Source: Halomonas huangheensis
Lineage (GTDB): Bacteria; Pseudomonadota; Gammaproteobacteria; Pseudomonadales; Halomonadaceae
Length of the DNA stretch: 64,000 bases
Reading direction: 5' to 3'
Assembly (NCBI RefSeq): GCF_001431725.1
Contig: NZ_CP013106.1
Location: forward strand, 4,340,001 to 4,404,000
The notes below the pieces were generated by a model that saw nothing but the letters and a program-made list of their open reading frames with translations, did not search any database and was not told the DNA's origin. A program made the translations under genes and the position numbers. Shown one piece after another: positions 1 through 7,108 of this stretch; positions within the stretch are counted from its first letter, which is position 1; each line of letters starts with the position of its first letter.

Positions 1-85
1 GCTCGGGTATGACCTGCGGAAACATTAGCGGAATCAGAACGGAGAGAAGTAAGGCGCGAGAGCCTTTGAATGGATGCTTCTTCAT
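1..85 (-). CDS. Secreted or membrane protein, N-terminus only
   Basis: An ATG at 85 opens a frame that runs off the left edge (28 residues seen). It begins MKKHPFKGSRALLLSVLIPL, a short positive stretch followed by a hydrophobic core, which looks like a signal peptide. A GGAG lies about 9 bases upstream. The leader before it (126-152) contains a bulged hairpin nearly identical to the one in front of the DUF3577 gene at 39 kb, which supports a real, similarly controlled ICE gene. The product cannot be named from so little sequence. Confidence 0.5.
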   Translation of the reverse strand, partial: MKKHPFKGSRALLLSVLIPLMFPQVIPE

Positions 86-125
86 GGTGATACTCCAGTG
101 GATCAAATCCGGGAGACACACCTTC

Positions 126-152
126 CCCATTGGGGATGTGTCCCCAGATGGG
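126..152 (-). promoter_or_regulatory. Leader hairpin, bulged-G type
   Basis: On the plus strand the sequence reads CCCAT, TGGGGA, a TGTG loop, TCCCCA, a single unpaired G, then ATGGG, giving 11 base pairs with one bulge. The copy at 39091-39119 has the same plan with C-G in place of T-A at one position. It lies about 40 nt before the start codon at 85 on the minus strand. A role in translation or RNA stability is inferred. Confidence 0.5.
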
Positions 153-188
153 TAGTAGAAGCAGGATCGGTGAAGCGAAAGCGCTGTG

Positions 189-416
189 TCAGCTGAAAAC
201 CTTCAGCAACGCCATGACGATACTGAGAACGCCGACGGAACCGGCAATCATACCGCCAAGACGAACCGTCAGCCGTGTCTCCAGCTGGCTCAGGTCTTGC
301 TTGGTGGCTAGTTGCTGTTGCATCTCGCTCTCCAGGGCATTGACGACATCCATTGCCTTCTCATCCGAGACATCGGCAGAACGCAGGGCGTTGTACAAGG
401 CAATGCCTAGCTGCAT
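189..416 (-). CDS. Small coiled-coil membrane protein
   Basis: This 75-residue protein has an N-terminal helical part, a heptad-rich middle (about residues 22-48, ending SQLETRLTVRL) and one C-terminal membrane segment rich in G, V, L and M. The plan resembles DUF1640/CCDC90-like bacterial proteins of similar length. AAGGAGAT lies just before the ATG. It is in the same direction as the truncated gene at 1-85 and downstream of a structured RNA copy and a short hairpin. The function is unknown; a membrane-anchored coiled coil is all that can be seen. Confidence 0.7.
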   Translation of the reverse strand: MQLGIALYNALRSADVSDEKAMDVVNALESEMQQQLATKQDLSQLETRLTVRLGGMIAGSVGVLSIVMALLKVFS

Positions 417-450
417 GGGAATCTCCTTCTATTGGATGGGAGACTCCCGT

Positions 451-469
451 CCAGGGAAAGTCTCCCTGG
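451..469 (-). promoter_or_regulatory. Leader hairpin before the coiled-coil gene
   Basis: CCAGGGA and TCCCTGG form a perfect 7-bp stem around the loop AAGTC, about 35 nt before the start codon at 416 on the minus strand. The GGGA...TCCC core and AGTC/AGTG-type loop resemble the hairpins at 126-152 and 39091-39119. There is no U-tract, so it is unlikely to be a terminator. Confidence 0.4.
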
Positions 470-481
470 TGGGGTGAGGTA

Positions 482-577
482 GCATCCAGCCCTTGCGGGC
501 GCCGTCTCTCGGGATGCGTTACGGCTTGCGGGCTGCCCCGAAGGGCAAAGGGCGCTGCTGTTGCCGTCAGCAGCAAA
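482..577 (-). ncRNA. Candidate structured RNA, copy 2
   Basis: Read on the minus strand, this segment matches 39151-39249 closely over about 97 nt, although the flanking DNA is unrelated. It can fold into: a stem GCTGCTG/CAGCAGC; a short stem TGCCC-TTCG-GGGCA with a UUCG-type loop; a stem GCCGT/ACGGC; and a small hairpin GCCC-GCAA-GGGC. GCATCC inside the third loop can pair with GGATGC at the 3' end, making a pseudoknot. Differences from the other copy keep the stems paired. It lies upstream of the coiled-coil gene at 416, so it may be a cis-acting leader or an independent small RNA. Confidence 0.6.
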
Positions 578-579
578 CG

Positions 580-940
580 GGTGCCCATCAAGAATAGCCA
601 ATGTTCGCGACCGAGCACAAGGTCAGTCGAGGTTTCATCACTGATCACGTCCGGGCTGTATCGTATGCGCTCAGCACCGGACAAAAGCCACGTGAAGCCA
701 CGCTAGCGCCGGCTGATGGCTTGCCGTCTAAAACGCCCCGGGTTGTGGGCGGAAGGTTCTCCTCAGGCGTCCCATAATTCGATCGCTTCTGCGTTGGTCT
801 GAGAAGCGTGACCAAGTCACCTACCACTGCCGTCCAGCGGCTTTAATGTACCAGCAGGACGTTCCACTAGAGCAGATATAACGCAGTGCTCGCTGGAAAA
901 CAGGAGCGCAGAGATTATTTTATCCGCGCGTATCATTTTG
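580..940. other. Gene-free stretch with nothing recognised
   Basis: About 360 bases between the structured RNA copy and the end of the DUF4238 gene. I see no convincing coding frame with a ribosome site. It should hold the minus-strand promoter for the RNA and small genes to its left, but I found no clear -35/-10 pair. Confidence 0.4.
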
Positions 941-1933
941 TTAGCTGATTTGCATGCGAAGTCCAGATTTATATGCTTTGTTATCGCCAATCATTTCTTC
1001 CGCCAACGCAAAATTATCTTTCTCACAAAAAACATACTGCTCTGAAAATGACACTTGCAAACTATTAAGAAACCTTACATTATTAGCAGACTGCTTAATT
1101 GGATTTCCGCTCTCATAGGCATTCCCTAGCTCTATCAAGCCAAGAGGATTGTTTAATTGTTGTAAAAGGGGAGATGCGATAGCTATTAAGGCTTTGACCT
1201 GGCGCTTCCCATTAATTGCAGCTTCAGAAATAGAGGGGCATGTTAATGCAAGTGTTAGAGATGACGACAGTGGCAAGTGTATTTGTATACCTTTAAGGGC
1301 GACACCCAAGTTACCCAAAAAACCCATATCCACTTCGTTATATAGAGTAACTGGATTATCAGATATAAAAAATGGGTCGTGAGTGCTCGTTTCATAGAGA
1401 ACCCATGATTTAGCCATTAAATGCGCAACGGTTTCTCTTTGGTCAAGAATTAGTTCTAGAAATAGGTTTTTACGTTCACTTGACCCTTCTGAACCTAACT
1501 CTTCCTCTATTTGCTCGCGAGTCGAGCCAATTGCAGCGAGCTTTCCCGTCAACGCGCCAACAACATGCTCAATGCGAAGAAATTCACCATACGACCTAGA
1601 CCGCTGAACCGCTATAAATGTCGCGATTTTAAACCTGTCAACTTCAGACAGCCATCCAATGCTATTCGTTTCGATGATTCGCTTTATTAGTGGCGCAGCT
1701 TCAGTTTCATAGATCCCCAAAATAGGCTCTAAACTTGCTCTCTCAGGATGATTTTCAATATTATAGAAAGTATTTCTTGTTGTTGCATCAAAAACTGACT
1801 GCTGAAATCTTCGAGAGCTTTTTTTATCAAAAGTATACAACCTTCTTTTTTTTCCTTTTTTCCCAAAACCAAACTTATCCAAGAGAAAGCGTGGTACAGT
1901 GTGTTGCTTTTTGACGTCCGTAGTAATTTTCAA
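941..1933 (-). CDS. DUF4238 family protein, AT-rich cargo
   Basis: This 330-residue protein opens KKQHTVPRFLLDKF, the KQHxVPRxxL signature of DUF4238, and continues with a helical domain (about 80-200) and a mixed alpha/beta part containing FFISDNPVTLYN. The start is a TTG; no ATG or GTG lies in a better place and the family begins right here, so TTG is likely used. The base composition is much more AT-rich than the ICE core, a sign of recent acquisition. No neighbour shares an operon with it. The biochemical role is not known; members are common on mobile DNA. Confidence 0.75.
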   Translation of the reverse strand: MKITTDVKKQHTVPRFLLDKFGFGKKGKKRRLYTFDKKSSRRFQQSVFDATTRNTFYNIENHPERASLEPILGIYETEAAPLIKRIIETNSIGWLSEVDRFKIATFIAVQRSRSYGEFLRIEHVVGALTGKLAAIGSTREQIEEELGSEGSSERKNLFLELILDQRETVAHLMAKSWVLYETSTHDPFFISDNPVTLYNEVDMGFLGNLGVALKGIQIHLPLSSSLTLALTCPSISEAAINGKRQVKALIAIASPLLQQLNNPLGLIELGNAYESGNPIKQSANNVRFLNSLQVSFSEQYVFCEKDNFALAEEMIGDNKAYKSGLRMQIS

Positions 1934-1969
1934 AGGTTACTCACTATCATTTCATTTAATACAGAAAAA

Positions 1970-2392
1970 CTAACGTAGAGCACACTGGAGACCTTGATGC
2001 AGCGAAGCGGAGACATGGGCATCAGAGTGCGGTGCTTGGTTAACTGGTTGCTCGACATTAGCACGCCGTTTCCGCTCCTGCTTGATCATTTGTTCCTGGT
2101 GCTTCTCGAGGGAGTTCAGCTCAAGACGCTCACGGCGTTCATTAACCGTAGAAGAATCCTCAATAGGAAATAACATTGGCCAACCGTTTCCATCAACACC
2201 AAACTGGGTGCTGTAGGATTGAGGCTTGCTAGATAGAGTACGTACCCGATCTTGGAGAAGTGCCAACTGCCAACCCGCTACATCCTCTCCCGTCACGGCA
2301 GCCTCATCCCCAACTAACGAAATTCCGGGCCGGCCGTGAGCACCAATCATCTCCTTCAGGCGGAAAGCACTGCTCTCATGTAGGGCTTTCAT
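1970..2392 (-). CDS. Hypothetical ICE protein
   Basis: This 140-residue soluble protein begins MKALHESSAFRLKEMIGAHG and has a strongly charged C-terminal helix (ERRERLELNSLEKHQEQMIK). No family is recognised. Its ATG shares one base with the TGA of a 36-codon frame immediately upstream, so translation is probably coupled. It could also be the tail of a longer protein split by a frameshift at that junction, because the upstream frame reads smoothly into it. Confidence 0.5.
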   Translation of the reverse strand: MKALHESSAFRLKEMIGAHGRPGISLVGDEAAVTGEDVAGWQLALLQDRVRTLSSKPQSYSTQFGVDGNGWPMLFPIEDSSTVNERRERLELNSLEKHQEQMIKQERKRRANVEQPVNQAPHSDAHVSASLHQGLQCALR

Positions 2393-2502
2393 CAGGGGAT
2401 GATAGATTCAGATGACAGCTCTTCGGAATCGAAGAGTTTCTGCAACAACCGCTGATTTTCCGCCATCTTCGTGACTGGCTCATTCGCAAGAATCTGTTTC
2501 AT
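2392..2502 (-). CDS. 36-residue leader ORF, coupled to the next gene
   Basis: ATG at 2502 opens a frame that begins MKQILANEPVTKMAENQRLL and ends in TGA overlapping the start of the 140-residue gene (TGATG). The upstream GGGAAAG is a weak ribosome site; an internal ATG at 2466 is an alternative. The composition is protein-like, so it is either a small coupled gene or the 5' part of a gene interrupted by a frameshift. Confidence 0.35.
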   Translation of the reverse strand: MKQILANEPVTKMAENQRLLQKLFDSEELSSESIIP

Positions 2503-2524
2503 GGGCACTTTCCCAGTTAATCAA

Positions 2525-2567
2525 CAGCACGCGCGGCTTCGGCACGCAGGTGAAGTAGCGCGTGCTG
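2525..2567 (-). terminator. Hairpin downstream of the SHOCT gene
   Basis: CAGCACGCGC and GCGCGTGCTG form a perfect 10-bp stem with a 23-nt loop. The minus-strand 3' flank continues TTGATTAA, only weakly U-rich. The position, 28 nt after the SHOCT gene stop, suits a terminator, but the long loop and poor U-tract leave this uncertain. Confidence 0.4.
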
Positions 2568-2594
2568 TAATTGATAAATTACTTGAAAGCGTGG

Positions 2595-3338
2595 CTATGA
2601 CAACAGCTTCTGTTTCTGCGTTACGAACTCCTCGTCGGAGAGTACTCCCTTGTCCCGGAGATCGCTCAATTTTGAAAGTTCGTCTGCCAATGAGTTGATG
2701 TTAGAGCTCTCTGCACTGGAGGAAGGCTCGGTGTTCACTTGGCGTTCATCTTCGTTATCTGCTATTTTAATAAGGACAGCAGCTAATCCATGCCAATGAC
2801 GAGCCTGATCCATAGCCGTTTTGTAAACTATACCGTCCTTCTTCCCTTCAACATCCATAAAATTAAGGTCGTGCAAAGGCGACTTCGTGTCGTTTACGGT
2901 TATTCTAAGATCAACCCTCTTTACTTTTTCAGACGATTTTGTTTTTCCTGACAACCCACCGATAATAGCTCCGACACCTCCGAGCGCAAGACCACCAATA
3001 AGTGCTCCGCCAAGCTGGCTTCCTCTTGCCGTTTTGGTGACTGTCTCTCCATCTACAAATATTTCGGAAGAAAGGATGTCTCGATATGTGATTGGTTTCA
3101 GCCTAACGCCAGACGGACCACTATTAATCAATACGACTTTTCTCCGATCTTCATCAATCGCAAGGCCAGCCTCTCCATTATTTCCTATTATTTTCTGTGT
3201 AGGAGAAAACTCAGGAAGAGACCTTAACTTCTCCTCCATCGCTTTCTTTTTATTTGATACAACAACAACCTGCACGATTGCGATACCTACCCCTGCGATA
3301 ACAATCAGTAATACCCAACCCCAAAAATCCATAATCAT
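2595..3338 (-). CDS. Membrane-anchored SHOCT-domain protein
   Basis: This 247-residue protein has one N-terminal membrane segment (residues 5-27), a soluble middle that includes a glycine-rich stretch GGALIGGLALGGVGAIIGGL (about 108-127, possibly a second membrane hairpin), and a C-terminal SHOCT domain, DELSKLSDLRDKGVLSDEEF (about 216-247). SHOCT domains are short oligomerisation modules at the ends of many envelope proteins. Two overlapping candidate starts (MIM) occur at the N-terminus. The gene is more AT-rich than its neighbours and is flanked on both sides by long GC-rich hairpins, which suggests a separate cargo unit. The specific role is unknown. Confidence 0.7.
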   Translation of the reverse strand: MIMDFWGWVLLIVIAGVGIAIVQVVVVSNKKKAMEEKLRSLPEFSPTQKIIGNNGEAGLAIDEDRRKVVLINSGPSGVRLKPITYRDILSSEIFVDGETVTKTARGSQLGGALIGGLALGGVGAIIGGLSGKTKSSEKVKRVDLRITVNDTKSPLHDLNFMDVEGKKDGIVYKTAMDQARHWHGLAAVLIKIADNEDERQVNTEPSSSAESSNINSLADELSKLSDLRDKGVLSDEEFVTQKQKLLS

Positions 3339-3369
3339 CCCCCCCTATCTGAAGTCTAAAGTTCAAGCT

Positions 3370-3414
3370 CACCTGCTGCTCCGCCACAGCACAGCAGAGG
3401 CGGAGCAGCAGGTG
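3370..3414. repeat. 16-bp perfect inverted repeat upstream of the SHOCT gene
   Basis: CACCTGCTGCTCCGCC at 3370-3385 is matched by its exact complement at 3399-3414, with a 13-nt loop. Neither side has a T-run, so a Rho-independent terminator is unlikely. It lies 32 nt before the SHOCT gene start and could be an operator, an mRNA-stabilising leader hairpin, or the end of a lost element. Confidence 0.6.
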
Positions 3415-3815
3415 CATTACGCTGTTCGGATGCGTCTCTTATAGCAGACAAGTATTTTCTATGCAGCACTGTCCTGAAAAAAGATGCCTAAGAGTTCCCG
3501 GTCTACTGAGGAGGTGCCCCCCCCCCGACGTCGAAGCCTTCCACCCTATAGGGGAAGGGAATGATATGGGCAAGTAGAGGGATTTTGACTCAAGGGGGAG
3601 ACCTACGAGGTGGTGGTTACCCTTTCACAGTCGCCCTTTGGCCCTTTCAGCCCTTTGGTGTTTGCCCCTGCTATTCGGGTAAGCCCCTTCCCCTTACTCC
3701 CCCTTCCCTTCCAACCCTTTGCCTGAGCCATTTCCCTTTCCCTCGCGGGGAAGCGCGGCGCAGAGGGGCGCTCGCTGTCATGATAAGCTGCCTCCAGCCA
3801 CATCACGGAGGATTC
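3415..3815. other. Gene-free stretch, pyrimidine-rich
   Basis: About 400 bases before the Rpn gene. It contains a run of ten C near 3517-3526 and a long stretch of CCCTTT and CCCCTT-like words on the plus strand from about 3618 to 3745. Although an open frame crosses part of it, that frame has no ribosome site and its composition is not protein-like. No promoter can be named. Confidence 0.4.
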
Positions 3816-4736
3816 ATGAACAACCAGCACGATCACAGTTATAAGCTGCTGTTCAGCGAGCCAAGGGTCGTCCGCGACCTGCTGACAGGCTTCGTGAAGG
3901 AAGAATGGATTGAACGCCTGGACCTCGACTCGCTGGAAAAGGTCAGTAGCACCTTCGTCACCGATGACCTACGCGATCGCGAAGGTGATGTGATCTGGCG
4001 TGTGCGCTTTGGTGACGAGTGGGTATACGTCTATCTGCTGATCGAGTTCCAGAGCACTGTCGACTCGTTCATGGCGCTGCGTATCATGACCTACGTGGGG
4101 CTGCTGTATCAGGAGCTGGTCAAACAGAAGAAGCTGACTCAGGACGGCAAGCTGCCCCCCGTGCTGCCTATCGTGCTGTACAACGGCGAAAAACGTTGGA
4201 ATGCGGCACTCAACGTGGCTGAACTTGTCCAACCTGTACCGGGAGGCTTGGAGCACTACCGGCCTGACCTCCCATATCTGCTGCTGGATGAAGGCGCAAT
4301 CGTGACCAGTGAGCAGTGGTCGGAGGAGACCCGAAACGTGGTGTCGGCCATCTTCCGGCTGGAACATCACCAGGATCCGCAGGATGCCATTGATCTGATC
4401 GGATTACTGGTACAATGGTTACAAGCACCGGAGCAGACCCAGCTACGCCGGCACTTCGCCCTCTGGATCCGGCGCGTGCTGCTGCCTAGCTGGGTACCCG
4501 AGAACGAAGGGGCTGAGTGGCAGTCGCTCAACGACTTAAATGAGGTGCACAATATGCTGGCTGAACGTGCAAAGCAGTGGCCCGAGCAGTGGAAACAGCA
4601 AGGGCTGGAAGAAGGTCGACTGGAGACGGCTCGCAATATGCTCGAGCGAACCTCCATGGATGACCAGATGATCGCTGAACTGACGAAGGTGGACATCGAG
4701 CAGGTCCGTAAGCTGAGAGAAGAGCTGAAGCACTGA
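3816..4736 (+). CDS. Rpn family recombination-promoting nuclease
   Basis: This 306-residue protein belongs to the Rpn/YhgA-like PD-(D/E)XK group. It starts HDHSYKLLFSEPRVVRDLL, a typical opening for the family, and shows the nuclease core as DLRDREGDVIWRV (Asp) followed by YVYLLIEFQSTVD (the ExQ motif), then VLPIVLYNGEKRW. A C-terminal helical tail ends LTKVDIEQVRKLREELKH. A longer open frame exists upstream, but GGAG just before the ATG at 3816 and the family start fix this position. It is on the plus strand, opposite to the ICE genes, alone between cargo genes. Rpn proteins promote RecA-independent recombination and are often mobile. Confidence 0.88.
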   Translation: MNNQHDHSYKLLFSEPRVVRDLLTGFVKEEWIERLDLDSLEKVSSTFVTDDLRDREGDVIWRVRFGDEWVYVYLLIEFQSTVDSFMALRIMTYVGLLYQELVKQKKLTQDGKLPPVLPIVLYNGEKRWNAALNVAELVQPVPGGLEHYRPDLPYLLLDEGAIVTSEQWSEETRNVVSAIFRLEHHQDPQDAIDLIGLLVQWLQAPEQTQLRRHFALWIRRVLLPSWVPENEGAEWQSLNDLNEVHNMLAERAKQWPEQWKQQGLEEGRLETARNMLERTSMDDQMIAELTKVDIEQVRKLREELKH

Positions 4737-4810
4737 CCCAGTTCGAATTGCACTGAACTGGCTTGCAAGCTACTCTCGAACTATCTGTACCCGTATTCTG
4801 GAGGTGTCCC

Positions 4811-5182
4811 ATGAGCCTCAAAAAGCTCCTGTGGAACGACAAGGCAACTGAGCTGTTCGGTCACTGCCGTGACCAGAGCGAGCGAGCTGCGCCTGAGCGT
4901 CCAGAAGAGGACATCGCCTCCCATCGTAGCCACACGGCCCGCAAGGTTCTCAAAGGCTCTGCAGCGTTCACGTCTGCGCTACTGTTTGGGACAAAAGAAT
5001 CCCAAGGGCTGATTCGAACCTTGGGCCAAGCATCGGCTGAAGCAGGGAAGAATGTCTGGAATTCTTTGCCGGAGGATCGGACCTCAACTCCTATGCCCGA
5101 CTCTCTAGAGGAACAGGATGGGTATCGCTATGGCCATAATGGCTATGGCTACTATATGGGCGGTTTTAAGGTCCATGATTGA
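4811..5182 (+). CDS. Hypothetical small protein
   Basis: This 123-residue protein begins MSLKKLLWNDKATELFGHCR, has a central helical part (SAAFTSALLFGTKESQGLIR) and ends in a Tyr/Gly-rich tail, YRYGHNGYGYYMGG. GGAGGTG lies 8 bases before the ATG, which argues against the longer in-frame extension. The layout (charged N-terminus, amphipathic middle, Gly/Tyr tail) resembles small phage and plasmid proteins, but I cannot place it. It follows the Rpn gene by 74 nt and is closed by a strong terminator. Confidence 0.6.
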   Translation: MSLKKLLWNDKATELFGHCRDQSERAAPERPEEDIASHRSHTARKVLKGSAAFTSALLFGTKESQGLIRTLGQASAEAGKNVWNSLPEDRTSTPMPDSLEEQDGYRYGHNGYGYYMGGFKVHD

Positions 5183-5183
5183 A

Positions 5184-5210
5184 CTGTACTGGAGAGGTCC
5201 TCCAGTACAG
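5184..5210. terminator. Terminator hairpin between converging genes
   Basis: CTGTACTGGAG and CTCCAGTACAG form a perfect 11-bp stem with a 5-nt loop. The gene at 4811-5182 ends just before it and TraG ends just after it on the other strand. The plus-strand flank is TCAAACTTCT, mildly T-rich, so it may serve both directions. Confidence 0.65.
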
Positions 5211-5224
5211 TCAAACTTCTATAA

Positions 5225-6736
5225 TTAAGCTTTCCCTCCCGAAGCCCCTTTCTGTGCCATATCACCTCCTTTTTGGCCTGCGCCCTTAGACTCTCTACCT
5301 GCTTCGCTAACACCACCAATGGCATTGCCAACCTTAGCTCCGGCCCAACCCAAAGCGGAAATCCAAACACCTGGCAATACCAGGAACATCATCCCGCTTA
5401 CGAACTTGAGCACCATCTTGTCATTGGCATTTTCAACGCCGGCAATCCAACTAAGCTTGGCGGCATCGCTGTCGTACATCAGATCAACCAAGTTCGAGTC
5501 CAGCCAACGTGCCAGTTCCCACCAGAACGTTAGGAAGAAGATCGCGAATAGGCCAAACATGGCTGTCCCGGCCACCTTGACGGAGTAACCCGAGGCCACC
5601 AGGACAAACGGCAGACAGATGATGATCGCCATCAACAAGATCCCCTGGATCATCGGCAATGACTGTTTGAGGCTGTCCATGCCCGCCTGAAATGGGATGG
5701 TGGCCACCGCATTACCGACCATTCCGGCCGCAGAGGTGACATCATCGACAAACCCACCATCCAGTGACCGGTAGCCAACGGACGCCTGACTGGTATTACC
5801 ATTCGCTGCACCAGAACGTGGGCTCACCATACGCCGGATCATGTATTCCTCTGCAGACGATGTCCCCGGGAAGAAACTCTGCATGCGTGACCACACCGTG
5901 GTGTCGACCTGATCCTGGATCCGAGCCGCCAGTCCCTCTGAGCCATCGCTCCACCACTCGCGGCAACTGGGATACCCTGGTTGGCCTGGCCCCGTGCTGG
6001 GCCGTGCCTGATCACGATCGGCATTGTAGGGGAAGCCTGGCATGGGTCGGGGTGCATAGAAGCTGTCGTAATAGCCCGGAGTGTCCAGGAAGTAATCCGA
6101 GCCTACCCAGTCGACATCCATGCCCCTGGCCTCCTCGAGGCCCGCCCCACTCTGAAACAGCTTGTTCCTGGCCGGACCAAAGCATGCCAACTGGAATTCA
6201 CCAATCTCACGTTTCAGCCCCGGGTCAGAAATGGATTCAAGGTCGAGCGCCGTGCGCACCGACTGGTAGTCCGTCGAACAGGGGATCTTCGAGATGGCCA
6301 CGTTGGTCAGGCCCTTGGAGAGCGAGTGTGTCAGCGCCCACCACATGGGGACGCGAGCCTGCTGCCCGTCAATCGACGTCATGGTCGACTCGCCCCACTG
6401 CCCAGAGGACATCATGACGGTGCCGCACTGTTCAGCATGCTCCTGATTGACGTTCACTGGGTTCACGTTGAGCGTGAACACAGGGACGCAGGTAAACGCC
6501 ACAACCAGCAGCATCACATAGAGCCGTGACTCGATGCGGTTGAGCGACAGTACCCCCTTGTTGCCTTCATCGTCGCCCTCCTGTCTCGCCCGGAACCACT
6601 CACCGGCGACCAGGGCGATAAATGGCACGACCGCGATACCGGTCGAAGTCATGGCATCCCAGACGCCATTGTTGATGACCCAGCCCAGGGTGAGCATGGT
6701 GCCTTCCATGTAGTCATTGACTGCGAACGTCGCCAT
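5225..6736 (-). CDS. traG: TraG-type mating pair protein (TraG N-terminal domain)
   Basis: This 503-residue inner-membrane protein of the ICE transfer system is the last gene of the TIGR03757-TraG operon. It has membrane segments near the N-terminus (around TGIAVVPFIALVAGEW), after residue 70 (MLLVVAFTCVPVFTL) and at about 375-470 (IQGILLMAIIICLPFVLVAS and following). Between them lies a long soluble part with conserved Cys, SCREWWSDG and PCSTDYQSVR. In related elements it works with TraU- and TraH-like proteins in mating-pair stabilisation. It is shorter than F-plasmid TraG and lacks the large C-terminal entry-exclusion part. The start is 1 nt after the previous stop. Confidence 0.85.
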   Translation of the reverse strand: MATFAVNDYMEGTMLTLGWVINNGVWDAMTSTGIAVVPFIALVAGEWFRARQEGDDEGNKGVLSLNRIESRLYVMLLVVAFTCVPVFTLNVNPVNVNQEHAEQCGTVMMSSGQWGESTMTSIDGQQARVPMWWALTHSLSKGLTNVAISKIPCSTDYQSVRTALDLESISDPGLKREIGEFQLACFGPARNKLFQSGAGLEEARGMDVDWVGSDYFLDTPGYYDSFYAPRPMPGFPYNADRDQARPSTGPGQPGYPSCREWWSDGSEGLAARIQDQVDTTVWSRMQSFFPGTSSAEEYMIRRMVSPRSGAANGNTSQASVGYRSLDGGFVDDVTSAAGMVGNAVATIPFQAGMDSLKQSLPMIQGILLMAIIICLPFVLVASGYSVKVAGTAMFGLFAIFFLTFWWELARWLDSNLVDLMYDSDAAKLSWIAGVENANDKMVLKFVSGMMFLVLPGVWISALGWAGAKVGNAIGGVSEAGRESKGAGQKGGDMAQKGASGGKA

Positions 6737-6737
6737 G

Positions 6738-7097
6738 TCAGGCTCCTCCCCACCAGATGAACAGGTTGTAGCCCTCGATCAGGACCAGAACGATCAGGAT
6801 CATGCGCTCGAGCTTGTGCAGCAGGACACGGCCCTGCTGGCCACCATCCTTGTCCTGCTCGACGCTCTGCAGGATCCTCGGACGCCAGGCCCGCCACCAG
6901 ACCAACGCCAGCCCGCCGTAGAAGATGACTCGCCAGGCCATCAACCAATGACGGTTTTCCCCCATAGCGATCTGAAAGTCTGAAATGCTGCCGTAGAGGC
7001 GCATTCCTGTGTAGACGACCAATCCTCCCAACCAGGCCGCAATGATCAGTCCAAGGAGCCCCAGTAGCAGCGGGTGACGTTTGAGTGATCGGATCAT
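6738..7097 (-). CDS. Small integral membrane protein of the transfer operon
   Basis: This 119-residue protein has three predicted membrane helices: LLGLLGLIIAAWLGGLVV, WRVIFYGGLALVWW and MILIVLVLIEGYNLFIWW. It sits between TIGR03755 and TraG, a place where related ICEs usually carry a similar small membrane gene. It is 11 nt from TIGR03755 and 1 nt from TraG, so it is cotranscribed. The specific function is unknown; a part in the transfer pore is inferred from position only. Confidence 0.75.
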   Translation of the reverse strand: MIRSLKRHPLLLGLLGLIIAAWLGGLVVYTGMRLYGSISDFQIAMGENRHWLMAWRVIFYGGLALVWWRAWRPRILQSVEQDKDGGQQGRVLLHKLERMILIVLVLIEGYNLFIWWGGA

Positions 7098-7108
7098 CGT
7101 GAGACTCC

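Noticed and set aside
3517..3526. Run of ten C as a phase-variation tract
   Set aside because: It is not within a gene or a recognisable promoter spacer, so slippage would have no evident effect.
3561..3815. N-terminal extension of the Rpn nuclease
   Set aside because: The extension is pyrimidine-run sequence without protein character, while the ATG at 3816 has a good ribosome site and matches the family start.
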